64,000 bases of DNA from Pelagibacterium lacus (GCF_003345525.1 NZ_QQNH01000010.1:21130-85129); one strand, 5' to 3'. Counted from the stretch's first letter, positions 44,450-53,652 are shown. Notes: a model not told the origin generated them from the letters alone. Made by a program: numbers and translations.

Positions 44450-44490
44450 GGGGAGAATGCGGCGGCAACCGCTGCGTTCTCCCCGATTTT
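44450..44490 (+). terminator. Terminator of mscL
   Basis: GGGGAGAA (44450-44457) pairs with TTCTCCCC (44477-44484); the stem continues inside as GCGGCGG/CCGCTGC with one mismatch, and TTTT follows at 44487-44490. Confidence 0.8.
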
Positions 44491-44739
44491 GCGGGAGTCA
44501 ACCCGCCATAAGTAGTTTTTCGTATTGTCAAAATCCAAAACTAAGAAGATAGTCCTATCAGTAGGTAGTCGGCGGTAAGCAGATATTCGACCTGCTGATT
44601 TGGCTATCTCAATGCGATTGCCGGTTCCCTCGAAAGAGGGGTCGCCGGGTGCCGGGGGGCGCCTGATCGCATCAACTGGCAGGGCCGCGCCGGATGTATC
44701 GATCGCGGGCGGCATCTGCCATGTGTCAGGAAGAGGGCC
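44491..44739 (+). promoter_or_regulatory. AT-richer regulatory region before the FixJ-like gene
   Basis: No gene seen. It holds a small hairpin GCGGG-AGTCAA-CCCGC (44491-44506), TAAGTAGTTTTT (44509-44520, reminiscent of FixJ-type binding sites, weakly), and an inverted repeat GATAG-TC-CTATC (44548-44559). These make it a likely promoter region for the regulator gene at 44740. Confidence 0.35.
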
Positions 44740-45375
44740 ATGAACAGTGAAGTTTCCTATCGTCTTTTTTTCAATCGCGACCGCTTGGTCCATATCGTGG
44801 ATGGCGATATGCCCACCTGCGAGTCCCTCGAAGGCGCGTTCCGCGCCGAAGGGTTCCAGACCGCGATCCTCACCGAGAGGGACGCGTTCGTCGCTCGTCT
44901 GAACCAGCGGCGACCCGATGTGGTGGTGCTCAATTCCCGTCTCGACGGCGAGGACATGCTGCCCGCGCTCAAGGGCATCAAGGAAATGCGGGCCGGCATC
45001 CCGGTCTTCATGATGACCGAGTCGCCCGATATCGACGGCACGGTGGAGGCCATGCGCCTGGGGGCCAGCGACGTGTTCGTCAAGCCCGTGGATTCCGAGC
45101 GGGTGGTGCGTGCGGTGCGCGAGGTGTTGCGCCGCGACGTGCATTTCACCCCGGGGCCGGAGGGCATGGGGGACGTGGAGATCCGCGGCTTCGGTCAGCT
45201 CACCCCGCGCGAGCGCGAGGTGCTGCAGCTGATCGCCAACGGTCAGTCCAACAAGGAGGCAGGGCGCGAGCTGGGCATCTCCCCGCGCACCATCGAGGTG
45301 CATCGGGCGCGGGTGATGGAAAAGCTCGGGGCCCGCAACACCGCCGACCTGATCCGGATCATTCTGACGAGTTGA
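44740..45375 (+). CDS. FixJ-like regulator with a degenerate receiver domain
   Basis: The product is 211 aa. The C-terminal LuxR-type helix-turn-helix is normal: LTPREREVLQLIANGQSNKEAG, SPRTIEVHRARVMEKLGARN. The receiver is FixJ-like (LVHIVDGDMPTCESL; FMMTESPDIDGTVEAMRLGA; FVKPVD), but the phospho-acceptor Asp is Asn: DVVVLNSRLDG, N65 encoded by AAT at 44932-44934. One residue of the Mg-binding acidic pair is also changed (VDGD instead of VDDE). The switch Thr and Lys remain. It therefore probably works without phosphorylation, perhaps locked on or controlled by ligand or partner. No kinase gene adjoins it. Confidence 0.92.
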   Translation: MNSEVSYRLFFNRDRLVHIVDGDMPTCESLEGAFRAEGFQTAILTERDAFVARLNQRRPDVVVLNSRLDGEDMLPALKGIKEMRAGIPVFMMTESPDIDGTVEAMRLGASDVFVKPVDSERVVRAVREVLRRDVHFTPGPEGMGDVEIRGFGQLTPREREVLQLIANGQSNKEAGRELGISPRTIEVHRARVMEKLGARNTADLIRIILTS

Positions 45376-45844
45376 CGGCGGGAGCCTGGACGTTGCCCGT
45401 CAGCGTTTCGAGCTGACGGGCGAGGTCCGGCGTGTCCATGGCGGCGAGGTGCCGGTCGAGCTCCGCATGGGTGCGGACCCAGATCGGCATGGCGTCGGCC
45501 AGCGTGGCGAGGCCGGTATCGGTCAGCCGTACCCGCCGGCTCCGCCGGTCCCTGGCGTCGATGTCCAGCGCGACGAAGCCACGGCGCTCCAGCGGCTTGA
45601 GATTGGCGGTCAGCGTGGTGCGGTCCATGGCGAGGAGCCGGGCCAGCGATCCCATGGTCGGCGGCTCGGGGCGGTTGAGGCCCATGAGCAGGGAAAACTG
45701 CCCATTGGTCAGCCCGGCCGGCCGCAGCGCCTCGTCGAACCGACGCCCCAGGGCGCGGGCGGCCCGCTGGGCGGCGAGGCACAGGCAATGATCCCGGACA
45801 TAGAGCGTGGTTTCGTAAGGAACGGGACGGGGATGGTTTGACAT
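45359..45844 (-). CDS. MarR-family transcriptional regulator
   Basis: The product is 161 aa. The winged helix runs from about residue 60 to 110: MGSLARLLAMDRTTLTANLKPLERRGFV is the helix-turn-helix (in parts MGSLARLLAMDRTTLT, ANLKPLERRGFV) and DARDRRSRRVRLT the wing. A Cys pair near the N-terminus (DHCLCLAAQ) might sense oxidation, which is inference. Its promoter holds the palindrome GTTGATATCAAC and the predicted transcript starts at or near its own start codon. The 3' end overlaps the FixJ-like gene by 17 bp, convergent. Likely target: itself and the divergent DUF1428-GST-VOC operon. Confidence 0.92.
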   Translation of the reverse strand: MSNHPRPVPYETTLYVRDHCLCLAAQRAARALGRRFDEALRPAGLTNGQFSLLMGLNRPEPPTMGSLARLLAMDRTTLTANLKPLERRGFVALDIDARDRRSRRVRLTDTGLATLADAMPIWVRTHAELDRHLAAMDTPDLARQLETLTGNVQAPAVNSSE

Positions 45845-45850
45845 GGCCCT

Positions 45851-45878
45851 ATTGTGTTGATATCAACTTAAATGTCAA
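45851..45878 (-). promoter_or_regulatory. Predicted promoter/operator of the MarR gene at 45359
   Basis: On the minus strand TTGACA (45878-45873), 16-bp spacer, CACAAT (45856-45851). The spacer contains the 12-bp palindrome GTTGATATCAAC (45856-45867). Transcription would begin about 7 nt past the -10, at the ATG itself (45844), so the mRNA would be leaderless or nearly so. Confidence 0.6.
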
Positions 45879-45924
45879 CCTGGCGGCGGCGAGGGCGCCG
45901 GCATCATGCAAAGGGAGCCTCTCC

Positions 45925-46632
45925 ATGACCTATGTGATGGGATTCGTCGCGGCCGTGCCCACGGCCAACAAACAGGCCTATAAGGATTTCGCCGAGAGTT
46001 CGGTGGAGTATTTCAGGCGTTTGGGCGTCACCCGCATGCTCGAAGCCTGGGGCGATGACGTGCCCAGGGGCGACGTCACCGACTTCTATCGCGCCGTGGC
46101 GGCCGAGGACGGGGAGGCGATCGTCTATTCCTTCCAGACCTATCCCGACGCCGCCAAGGCGGCCGAGGCCAATGAGAAGATGATGAACGACCCGGAGATG
46201 GCGGCCATGGACATGCCGTTCGACGGCGCGCGCATGATCTATGGCGGCTTCGAGACCATTGCCGAGGCGTCGGGCGAGGGCCGGGCCGGCTATGTCGAGG
46301 GCTCGATCATCGCCGTGCCGGAAACGGCGCGCGCCGCCTATGCCGATTACGCCGAAAAGCTCGGCAAGCTGTTCATCGCCCATGGGGCGGCGCGCAGCGT
46401 CGACGCCTGGGGCGTGGACGTTCCCGATGGCAAGCGCACCGATTTCCGCCGGGCCGTCGCCGCCAAGCCCGGCGAGGCGGTGGTGTTCGGCTGGATCGAA
46501 TGGCCGTCCAAGGCGACCCGCGACACGGCCTGGGCCGCGATGATGGACGATCCCCTGTTGCAGGAGGAGAGCGCCGGCGCCGATGAAGGGCGCCGCGTGT
46601 TCGGCGGCTTCGTTCCCCTCCTCGATCGCTAG
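45925..46632 (+). CDS. Tandem DUF1428 protein
   Basis: The product is 235 aa from ATG 45925 (AAGGGAG upstream). Two copies of DUF1428 are joined: residues 1-115 (YVMGFVAAVPTANKQAYKDF ... GARMIYGGFE) and 120-235 (YVEGSIIAVPETARAAYADY ... EGRRVFGGFVPL). Single DUF1428 proteins (YbaA type) are about 117 aa and form ferredoxin-like dimers, so this is a fused pseudo-dimer. The function is unknown; the company of a GST and a VOC protein suggests handling of reactive compounds. Confidence 0.88.
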   Translation: MTYVMGFVAAVPTANKQAYKDFAESSVEYFRRLGVTRMLEAWGDDVPRGDVTDFYRAVAAEDGEAIVYSFQTYPDAAKAAEANEKMMNDPEMAAMDMPFDGARMIYGGFETIAEASGEGRAGYVEGSIIAVPETARAAYADYAEKLGKLFIAHGAARSVDAWGVDVPDGKRTDFRRAVAAKPGEAVVFGWIEWPSKATRDTAWAAMMDDPLLQEESAGADEGRRVFGGFVPLLDR

Positions 46633-46640
46633 GAGCGAAG

Positions 46641-47291
46641 ATGGCTGCTCCCATCATCCTTACCACCTATGACTGGGTCCCCAAGGGGCCACGCGGTTTC
46701 GTGCGCGACCTGCGGGTGCGCTGGGCGCTTGAGGAGGCGGGGCTGGCCTATGCGGTCAGGACCACCCCGTTCGAAAATCGGGGCGCCGAGCATTTCGAGC
46801 GCCAGCCCTTCGGGCAGGTCCCATTCATCGACGATGACGGCATCAGGGTGTTCGAAAGCGGCGCCATCCTGCTGCATCTGGGCAAAAAGAGCGAAACGCT
46901 CATGCCGCGCGATCCGCAAGGGGAGGCCGACACCACCCAATGGGTGATCGCCGCGCTCAATTCCATCGAGATGGTCAGCGTGCCCTGGTGGTTCATCCGC
47001 GCGCCCGACAAGGACGACAACCCGCTGGAGGGTTGGCTGCGCGATCGCTTCAAACGGCTCGACGCGGTGTTGAGCGGGCGGCAATGGCTGGCCGCGTCGC
47101 GCTTCACCATCGCCGATCTGCTGATGGCCGATGTGCTGCGTGTCCCGAGAAAGCTCGGAGCGCTGGACGGCTTTGCCAGCCTCATTTCCTATGTCGAGCG
47201 CGTCACGGCCCGCCCGGCCTTCCTGAAGGCGGTCGATGACCAGATGGCCCATTTCGCCGCCGGCGATCAACACCGCACGAGGACACCATGA
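46641..47291 (+). CDS. Glutathione S-transferase family protein
   Basis: The product is 216 aa, starting 8 bp after the DUF1428 stop. The N-terminal thioredoxin-like domain contains FGQVPFIDDDGIRVFESGAI (about residues 57-76), where the cis-Pro and the ES pair that bind glutathione are conserved; the C-terminal helical domain has WLAASRFTIADLLMAD (about 146-161). It may conjugate or reduce toxic electrophiles. It is the second gene of a three-gene operon and overlaps the VOC gene by 4 bp. Confidence 0.92.
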   Translation: MAAPIILTTYDWVPKGPRGFVRDLRVRWALEEAGLAYAVRTTPFENRGAEHFERQPFGQVPFIDDDGIRVFESGAILLHLGKKSETLMPRDPQGEADTTQWVIAALNSIEMVSVPWWFIRAPDKDDNPLEGWLRDRFKRLDAVLSGRQWLAASRFTIADLLMADVLRVPRKLGALDGFASLISYVERVTARPAFLKAVDDQMAHFAAGDQHRTRTP

Positions 47292-47632
47292 ACATTCAGG
47301 GACTGTTTGCCGTCGCCACCGTCGCCGACATGGCGCGGGGAGAGGATTTCTATACCCGGCTGCTGGGACGCGGGCCCGATGACCGGCCCATGGAAGGGCT
47401 GATCCAGTGGCGTCAGAGCTATTTCGGCATCCAGTTGTTCGAGGATGCGGCACGGGCCGGGCGCAGCCGGATGACCATCGTCGTCCCCGATATGGCCGAG
47501 ACCCGCGCCCAGTTGGCCGGGCGGGGGCTGACCCTCGAACCCGAGATCAACGGCGATTTCGGCAAGATCGCCCAGATCTACGATCCGGACGGCAATCAGG
47601 TGACGCTTGCCGAACCGCCAAAGGGCATGTGA
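47288..47632 (+). CDS. VOC-family (glyoxalase/bleomycin-resistance-like) protein
   Basis: The product is 114 aa, ATGA overlap with the GST gene. FAVATVADMARGEDFYTRLLGR (two parts) opens the beta-alpha-beta-beta-beta module and KIAQIYDPDGNQVTLAEP closes it; the Glu/His metal ligands expected of glyoxalase I are only partly evident. It may act with the GST on the same class of reactive small molecules. A hairpin shared with convergent hemA follows. Confidence 0.9.
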   Translation: MNIQGLFAVATVADMARGEDFYTRLLGRGPDDRPMEGLIQWRQSYFGIQLFEDAARAGRSRMTIVVPDMAETRAQLAGRGLTLEPEINGDFGKIAQIYDPDGNQVTLAEPPKGM

Positions 47633-47649
47633 TCAGGGCAAGAGATGAG

Positions 47650-47674
47650 CGGGCCAGGCGGTTGACCTGGCCCG
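47650..47674. terminator. Hairpin between the VOC gene and hemA
   Basis: CGGGCCAGG (47650-47658) pairs perfectly with CCTGGCCCG (47666-47674), loop of 7. It separates two convergent genes and is symmetrical; no T-tract, so termination is probable only from position. Confidence 0.5.
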
Positions 47675-47680
47675 ATCCAT

Positions 47681-48961
47681 TCAGCCGCCTACGGTCGGCA
47701 GGGTCAGATCGCCCACGATGAGCTTGCCTTCCATCAGCCGCGACATATCGAAATCGCGCGGCAGGTCGAGCTGGCGCCACACGGCGATCAGCGCGTCGCA
47801 CAATTCGGCGATCATGTCGTCGGTGTGGTAGGGCGTGGGCGTGATGCGCAGCCGCTCGGTGCCCTTGGGCACGGTGGGATAGTTGATGGGCTGGATATAG
47901 ATGTTGTGCCGGTCCATCAGCATGTCGCTGGCCGCCTTGCACAGCCGGGCATCGCCGACGATCAGCGGAACGATATGGGTCTCGGTGGGCAGCACCGGCA
48001 GGCCCGCCTCGGCGAGCACGCGCTTGACGCGCGCCGCCTGGCGCTGCTGGCCTTCGCGCTCGACGCTGGAGACCTTGAGGTGCTCGATCGAGGTGCGGGC
48101 CGCCGCGCACAGGGCCGGGGGCAGGGCGGTGGTGAAGATGAATTCGGGCGCATAGGAGCGCACCGCGTCGACGATCGCCTTGTTGGCGGTGATGTAGCCG
48201 CCCATGACGCCGAACCCCTTGGCCAGGGTCCCTTCGATGACGTCGATACGGTCCATCAGCCCGTCGCGTTCACAGATGCCGCCGCCGCGCGGGCCATATA
48301 TGCCCACCGCATGCACCTCGTCGATATAGGTCATGGCGTTGAATTCGTCGGCCAGGTCGCAGATCTCGGCGATCGGGGCGATGTCGCCATCCATGGAATA
48401 GACCGATTCGAAAACGATCAGCTTTGGCCGCTGCTTGCCCGCCGCTTCGAGCAGCTCGCGCAGATGCTTGAGGTCGTTGTGGCGGAAGATCTTCTTTTCC
48501 ATGCCCGACTGGCGCACGCCCTGGATCATCGAGGCGTGGTTGAGCTGGTCGGAGAGGATGAGGCAGTTGGGGATCAGCCGTGCGATGGTCGAGATCGACG
48601 CCTCGTTGGAAACGAAGCCCGAGGTGAAGACCAGCGCCGCTTCCTTGTGATGCAGATCGGCGAGGGAGCGTTCGAGCTCGACCAGCGGGCGGTTGGTGCC
48701 CGAGATGTTGCGCGTGCCCCCGGCCCCCGCGCCGAGCTTGCCGGCGGCTTCCTGCATGGCGCCGATCACCTTGGGGTGCTGGCCCATGCCCAGATAGTCG
48801 TTCGAGCACCAGATGGTGATGTCGCGGGCATTGTCCGCGCCATCGCGATAGACGGCGTGCGGAAAATGTCCGGCAACGCGTTCGAGATCGGCAAAGACGC
48901 GATAACGTTTTTCGACACGCAGGGCGTCGACGGCGTCTTCAAAAATGCCGCGATAATCCAT
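47681..48961 (-). CDS. hemA: 5-aminolevulinate synthase
   Basis: The product is 426 aa from ATG 48961. It is a PLP-dependent class II aminotransferase-fold enzyme: [13 protein letters not shown] (about 51-63), [14 protein letters not shown] (substrate and PLP loop, about 76-89), [10 protein letters not shown] (Asp for the pyridine N, His), and the PLP lysine in EGTLAKGFG (K248). It condenses glycine and succinyl-CoA to 5-aminolevulinate, the first step of haem synthesis by the C4 (Shemin) route typical of alphaproteobacteria. Confidence 0.97.
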   Translation of the reverse strand: MDYRGIFEDAVDALRVEKRYRVFADLERVAGHFPHAVYRDGADNARDITIWCSNDYLGMGQHPKVIGAMQEAAGKLGAGAGGTRNISGTNRPLVELERSLADLHHKEAALVFTSGFVSNEASISTIARLIPNCLILSDQLNHASMIQGVRQSGMEKKIFRHNDLKHLRELLEAAGKQRPKLIVFESVYSMDGDIAPIAEICDLADEFNAMTYIDEVHAVGIYGPRGGGICERDGLMDRIDVIEGTLAKGFGVMGGYITANKAIVDAVRSYAPEFIFTTALPPALCAAARTSIEHLKVSSVEREGQQRQAARVKRVLAEAGLPVLPTETHIVPLIVGDARLCKAASDMLMDRHNIYIQPINYPTVPKGTERLRITPTPYHTDDMIAELCDALIAVWRQLDLPRDFDMSRLMEGKLIVGDLTLPTVGG

Positions 48962-49268
48962 GAGGCCAACTCCAGTGACGCAACCGGTCCACCGAAGCGT
49001 GCGGCAAGACCTTTGCGCATCGTCAAGTCTTCCATGCGCTTCGTTGCGGCGCATTGGCTGTTGCGGCTCCGGGGAGCCATTTGCGTTTTCTAGCAAATCT
49101 TGAGGCCCGATGTCATTGCCAAAAAAATGGCGCGACCCGATGACGCGAGCCCGCGCCCGGTTGCGGCCCCGAGGTCTCTGGCATAGACTCCCCGCCACCA
49201 CGAAGCCGCCGCAATTTCTCAGCATGGAACGCGGCACGATTGTTTCCAATGACGCGGGTGATTTTTCC
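48962..49268. promoter_or_regulatory. Divergent promoter region of hemA and the OmpA-type lipoprotein gene
   Basis: No gene seen in these 307 bp. One symmetrical element stands out: ATTTGC-N8-GCAAAT (49079-49098), a possible operator for hemA or for the lipoprotein gene. It does not match the FNR/FixK box TTGAT-N4-ATCAA. Confidence 0.3.
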
Positions 49269-49931
49269 ATGAGAACGAAGGCTATCGCTTTGACCGCCGT
49301 TGCCGCCATGGTGCTGGCAGGCTGCTCCACCAATCCCTTCACCGGGGAAACCCAGCTTTCCAACACGGCGGGCGGAGCCCTGCTGGGGGCTGGCGGCGGT
49401 GCCGTTGGCGGTGCGCTGATCGGTTCGGCCATGGGAGACGGCCGCGTTGGCGCCCTGATCGGCGCCGGTATCGGCGCCCTGGCCGGCGGAGCGGTCGGCA
49501 ATTATATGGACCAGCAGGAAGCCCAGCTGCGCGCCAAGCTGCAGGGTTCGGGGGTTTCGGTCACCCGCGTGGGCGACAACATCATCCTCAACATGCCGTC
49601 CAACGTCACCTTCGGGGTGGACCAGTCCAACGTGCAGCCCCAGTTCCAGGGAACGCTCGAATCGGTTGCGCTGGTGCTCAAGGAATACAACCAGACCCTG
49701 GTCGACATTCTCGGCTATACCGACTCCACCGGCTCAGCCAGCTACAACCTGACCCTGTCGCAGCAGCGCGCCACCTCGGTCGCCCGCACGCTGAGCACCT
49801 TCGGGGTCGATTCGCGGCGCTTTTTCGTCGAGGGCCGTGGCATGACCAACCCGATCGCCGACAATTCCACCGAAGCCGGGCGGGCCCAGAACCGGCGCGT
49901 GGAAATCCGCATCATCCCGATCCGCAGCTGA
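49269..49931 (+). CDS. OmpA-family outer-membrane lipoprotein
   Basis: ATG 49269 gives 220 aa. The lipobox is MVLAGCSTN, Cys at residue 19. Residues 28-72 form a glycine zipper ([20 protein letters not shown] and on). From about 115 the OmpA C-terminal domain follows, with [28 protein letters not shown] and NRRVEI, the peptidoglycan-binding residues being Asp and Arg of these motifs. It should be anchored in the outer membrane and bind peptidoglycan, much like YiaD. A strong terminator follows. Confidence 0.93.
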   Translation: MRTKAIALTAVAAMVLAGCSTNPFTGETQLSNTAGGALLGAGGGAVGGALIGSAMGDGRVGALIGAGIGALAGGAVGNYMDQQEAQLRAKLQGSGVSVTRVGDNIILNMPSNVTFGVDQSNVQPQFQGTLESVALVLKEYNQTLVDILGYTDSTGSASYNLTLSQQRATSVARTLSTFGVDSRRFFVEGRGMTNPIADNSTEAGRAQNRRVEIRIIPIRS

Positions 49932-49954
49932 TCGGAACTACCATTCTCAAAACG

Positions 49955-49990
49955 AAAAGAGGCGCGCCGCTGGCCGGCGCGCCTCTTTTT
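49955..49990. terminator. Strong bidirectional terminator
   Basis: A 15-bp perfect stem (49955-49969 with 49975-49989) starts with AAAAGAGGCGCG and ends with TTTTT, loop CTGGC. It serves the lipoprotein gene and the convergent L,D-transpeptidase gene. Confidence 0.92.
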
Positions 49991-50010
49991 CATTGGGATG
50001 GGGAGCGGTC

Positions 50011-50685
50011 TCAGACCACGATCAGCGTCGAGCCCGGGCGGACGCGATCGGCAAGGTCGATGACGTCCTGATGCAGCAGGCGCACGCAGCCCGAGGAGAC
50101 CGCCGTGCCGATGGTCCACACTTCGGGCGTGCCGTGGATGCGGTAGATGGTGTCGCGATTGCCCTGATGGATATAGAGAGCGCGGGCGCCCAGCGGGTTG
50201 TCGAGGCCGGGAGGCTGGCCATGGCGCCATTTTTCGAGTTCGGGCTGCCGGTCGATCATGTCGCTGGGCGGCGTCCACACCGGCCATTTGCGCATATAGG
50301 CGATATGCCCGCGCCCCGACCATTCGAAGCCGGCCCGGCCCAGGCCGACGCCATAGCGCATCGCCATGCCGCCGTCCTCGACGTGATAGAGATAGAAGCT
50401 CGAGGTGTCGACGATCACCGTGCCGGGCTTTTCCACCGTGGGATAGGCGACGCGCTGGCGATAATAGCGCGGGTCGAGATAGCGCAGGTCGACCGCTTCG
50501 AGGGGGAATTGCTCGTCGTAGCGCGCCGCATACATGGCGACCACATGGGCGGGGATCGGGGGCGGCAGCGTGGCCGCGGGAGCCGTAGGCGTGGCGCCCA
50601 TGGTGGTGCAGCCGGCGGCGGTGAGCGCCAGCAGGCTGGCAGCGCCCGCCATGAACCCGCGTCTGGTATAGATGGCTTCGGTCAT
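50011..50685 (-). CDS. L,D-transpeptidase (YkuD family), lipoprotein-like with Tat-type start
   Basis: The product is 224 aa. The N-terminus TRRGFMAGAASLLALTAAGC has a twin-arginine-like pair and a lipobox (Cys at residue 26). The YkuD domain fills about residues 85-224, with the catalytic pair in YRIHGTPEVW (His) and SSGCVRL (Cys). It cross-links or anchors peptidoglycan by 3-3 or lipoprotein linkages in the periplasm. It stands convergent with the OmpA-type lipoprotein gene, a plausible partner for cell-wall attachment. Confidence 0.93.
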   Translation of the reverse strand: MTEAIYTRRGFMAGAASLLALTAAGCTTMGATPTAPAATLPPPIPAHVVAMYAARYDEQFPLEAVDLRYLDPRYYRQRVAYPTVEKPGTVIVDTSSFYLYHVEDGGMAMRYGVGLGRAGFEWSGRGHIAYMRKWPVWTPPSDMIDRQPELEKWRHGQPPGLDNPLGARALYIHQGNRDTIYRIHGTPEVWTIGTAVSSGCVRLLHQDVIDLADRVRPGSTLIVV

Positions 50686-50769
50686 TTCGGTCTCGTTTCA
50701 AAAGCGCGCGCAGCATGGCCCATGGGGCAAAGCCTGACGCGGTGAACAGGGAAAAGCGGGAGGGGCGCC

Positions 50770-51105
50770 TCAGGCGCGTGGCGGAGGATGGTCGAGTTCG
50801 GGGGGCTGGCTCTCGCCGACCGGGAATGGTTCGAGGTGCGGCCAGCCCGGCCCGGTGTCGGGCCGCGCCGTGGCTTCCGTCTCGACGAGGGTTGCGTGCA
50901 CAGGGCACCCGCCGGGCACCAGCAGCCCGCTCCCGAGCTGCTTCCAGCAGCGGCTGGTCTTCTGCCCGGTCTCGAACGGATCGGCCGCGGTCGGATCGAT
51001 GCACATCGCGCCCACGCCGGCAGGCGCCGGGGCGGCGGCGGCGAAAGAGGCCGAAAGCAGCACGAGGCCGAAAGCCAGCATGACGATGGGCAGGTAGCGG
51101 ATCAT
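50770..51105 (-). CDS. Hypothetical secreted protein
   Basis: The product is 111 aa. A signal peptide (about residues 1-24, LPIVMLAFGLVLLSASFAAA) is followed by a short Cys-containing mature region (MCID, SRCWKQL, GGCPVH), then a proline-rich tail. Three cysteines. Not recognised. It lies 85 bp before the L,D-transpeptidase gene on the same strand, so a joint transcript is possible. Confidence 0.65.
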   Translation of the reverse strand: MIRYLPIVMLAFGLVLLSASFAAAAPAPAGVGAMCIDPTAADPFETGQKTSRCWKQLGSGLLVPGGCPVHATLVETEATARPDTGPGWPHLEPFPVGESQPPELDHPPPRA

Positions 51106-51309
51106 GCCCCATCCGATAGCGGTTCAATCATGGCGCGAAAAGGGCAAGCCCCGGTCACGGGAGAGTGAGCGGGGGGCTTGGCGCCGCCGGTGTTGCCGGT
51201 TGGCCACATTTCCGCCGCGCCGGGGAGGCTGTGGATCACGGACGCAAATGTTTGCCAGCGCCGCCACCCCACTCTAATCTCCGCTCCGATTCAACGCTGC
51301 CGGAAGCCC

Positions 51310-53616
51310 ATGACCGACATCACCACCGCCATTGCCGCCCTGATCGCCACCGAAATCGCCGCCCGGACCGACCAGGTGACCTCCGCCATCGCCCTGCTCG
51401 ATGGTGGCGCCACGGTGCCCTTCGTTGCCCGCTACCGCAAGGAGGCGACCGGCGGACTCGACGACGCGCAATTGCGCACCCTCAACGAGCGGCTGGGCTA
51501 TCTGCGCGAGCTCGAGGCGCGGCGGAGCGCCATCCTCGCCTCCATCGAGGGCCAGGGGAAGATGACCCCCGAGCTTGCCACCCAGATCGCACGGGTCGCG
51601 ACCAAGTCCGAGCTCGAGGACATCTACCTGCCCTATAAGCCCAAGCGCCGCACAAAGGGCGAGATCGCGCGCGAGCGCGGGCTCGAGCCCTTGGCCGATG
51701 CCCTTTTCGCCGATCGTTCGCTCAATCCGGCCCGGGAGGCGGAGGCCTATCTCACCGACGCGGTGCCCGATGCCAAGGCGGCCCTCGACGGCGCGCGCGA
51801 CATTCTCGCCGAGCGCTTCGCCGAGGATGCCGATCTCATCGGCAGATTGCGGGCCCATATGGAGGCCAAGGCGCTGCTGCGCGCCCGGGTAGTCGAGGGC
51901 AAAGAGGAGGCAGGCGCCAAGTTCTCCGACTATTTCGACCATGCCGAGCCCTGGGCGAAAGTGCCGGGCCACCGGGCGCTCGCCATGCTGCGCGGGCGCA
52001 ATGAGGAGATATTGAGCGTCGATCTGGAGCTCGATGCCGACGCCGAGGGCAAGTACAAGCCCGCCGAATTGATGGTGGCGCGCCATTTCGACATACGTGC
52101 CGATGGCGGGCCGGCCGACCAATGGCTGATGGAGGTGGCGCGCTGGAGCTGGCGGGTCAAGCTCTGGCTGCACCTGTCAGTCGACCTGATGGGGCGGCTG
52201 CGCGAGCGCGCCGAGGAGGAGGCGATCACCGTCTTCGCCCGCAATCTCAAGGACTTGCTGCTGGCCGCCCCGGCCGGCAACCGGGCCACCATGGGGCTCG
52301 ATCCCGGCATCCGCACCGGGGTGAAGGTCGCCGTGGTCGACGCGACGGGCAAGGTGCTCGATACCGCGACCATCTACCCCTTCCAGCCCCGCAACGACGT
52401 GGAGGGAAGCCGCGCCGTGCTGATGGCGCTGGTGGCGCGCCACAAGGTGGAGTTGATCGCCATCGGCAATGGCACCGCCAGCCGCGAAACCGAGCGGCTG
52501 GTGACCGACATGCTGGCCATGATCCCGGCCCCCAAGCCGATGAAGGTTGTGGTGAGCGAGGCCGGGGCCTCGGTCTATTCGGCGTCGGAAACCGCCTCCA
52601 ACGAACTGCCGGGGCTCGACGTCTCCCTGCGCGGCGCAGTCTCCATCGCCCGCCGGTTGCAGGACCCCCTGGCCGAACTGGTCAAGATCGAGCCCAAATC
52701 GATCGGGGTCGGGCAATACCAGCACGATGTCGACCAGTTCCGCCTCGCCAGGGCGCTCGACGCGGTGGTCGAGGACGCGGTGAACGGGGTGGGGGTCGAC
52801 CTCAACATGGCCTCGGCCCCGCTGCTGGCCCGGGTCTCCGGGCTGGGGACGGCGCTGGCCGAAGCCATCGTCGCGCACCGCAACGCCAATGGCGCCTTCG
52901 CCTCGCGCAAGCAATTGCTGGCCGTGCCGCGCCTCGGCCCCAAGGCCTTCGAGCAGGCGGCCGGCTTCCTGCGCATCCGCGACGGCGCCGAGCCGCTCGA
53001 CGCCTCTTCGGTCCACCCCGAGGCCTATGGAGTGGCGCGCAAGATCGTTGCCGCCTGCGGCCGCGACATCCGCACCCTGATGGGCGACAGCGCCGCGCTC
53101 AAGGCGCTCGACCCGCGCGCCTTCGTCGACGAAACCTTCGGCCTGCCCACGGTGCGCGACATCCTCGCCGAGCTGGAAAAGCCCGGCCGCGACCCGCGCC
53201 CCGAATTCAGGACGGCGAGCTTTGCCGAGGGCATTGAGGAGATTTCCGACCTCAAGCCCGGCATGATGCTGGAAGGGACGGTGACCAATGTCGCCGCCTT
53301 CGGCGCCTTCGTCGATATCGGCGTGCATCAGGACGGGCTGGTGCACGTCTCACAGCTCGCCGACCGCTTCGTCAAGGACCCGCACGAGGTGGTCAAGGCG
53401 GGCGACGTGGTGAAGGTCCGCGTCACCGAGGTCGACGTCAAGCGCAAGCGCATCGGGCTTTCCATGCGCCGCGACGCCACCCCGCAACCTTCCGACGCGC
53501 GGGCCGAGCGCAACGCTCCGCCCATGCGACAAAAGGGGCGGCCCTCAGCCCCGCCACCGGCCGGACAGGGCGCCATGGGCGCCGCGCTGGAACGGGCGCT
53601 GAAGAACCGGCGCTGA
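51310..53616 (+). CDS. tex: Tex-family RNA-binding transcription accessory protein
   Basis: ATG 51310 gives 768 aa. In order: the N-terminal Tex helical domain ([21 protein letters not shown], about 23-43 in parts), a YqgF/RNase H-like domain ([18 protein letters not shown], about 330-347), helix-hairpin-helix motifs ([36 protein letters not shown]) and an S1 RNA-binding domain at about 645-715 ([20 protein letters not shown]). It binds RNA and influences transcription and toxin/stress gene expression in other bacteria; the exact role here is not shown by sequence. Confidence 0.96.
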   Translation: MTDITTAIAALIATEIAARTDQVTSAIALLDGGATVPFVARYRKEATGGLDDAQLRTLNERLGYLRELEARRSAILASIEGQGKMTPELATQIARVATKSELEDIYLPYKPKRRTKGEIARERGLEPLADALFADRSLNPAREAEAYLTDAVPDAKAALDGARDILAERFAEDADLIGRLRAHMEAKALLRARVVEGKEEAGAKFSDYFDHAEPWAKVPGHRALAMLRGRNEEILSVDLELDADAEGKYKPAELMVARHFDIRADGGPADQWLMEVARWSWRVKLWLHLSVDLMGRLRERAEEEAITVFARNLKDLLLAAPAGNRATMGLDPGIRTGVKVAVVDATGKVLDTATIYPFQPRNDVEGSRAVLMALVARHKVELIAIGNGTASRETERLVTDMLAMIPAPKPMKVVVSEAGASVYSASETASNELPGLDVSLRGAVSIARRLQDPLAELVKIEPKSIGVGQYQHDVDQFRLARALDAVVEDAVNGVGVDLNMASAPLLARVSGLGTALAEAIVAHRNANGAFASRKQLLAVPRLGPKAFEQAAGFLRIRDGAEPLDASSVHPEAYGVARKIVAACGRDIRTLMGDSAALKALDPRAFVDETFGLPTVRDILAELEKPGRDPRPEFRTASFAEGIEEISDLKPGMMLEGTVTNVAAFGAFVDIGVHQDGLVHVSQLADRFVKDPHEVVKAGDVVKVRVTEVDVKRKRIGLSMRRDATPQPSDARAERNAPPMRQKGRPSAPPPAGQGAMGAALERALKNRR

Positions 53617-53652
53617 CGCGGGGGAGCGCGCCCGAAGGGGGGCGGTTTCCCC

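Noticed and set aside
49742..51127. 461-aa minus-strand open frame
   Set aside because: It runs out of frame through the L,D-transpeptidase gene and antisense to the OmpA lipoprotein; no family pattern.
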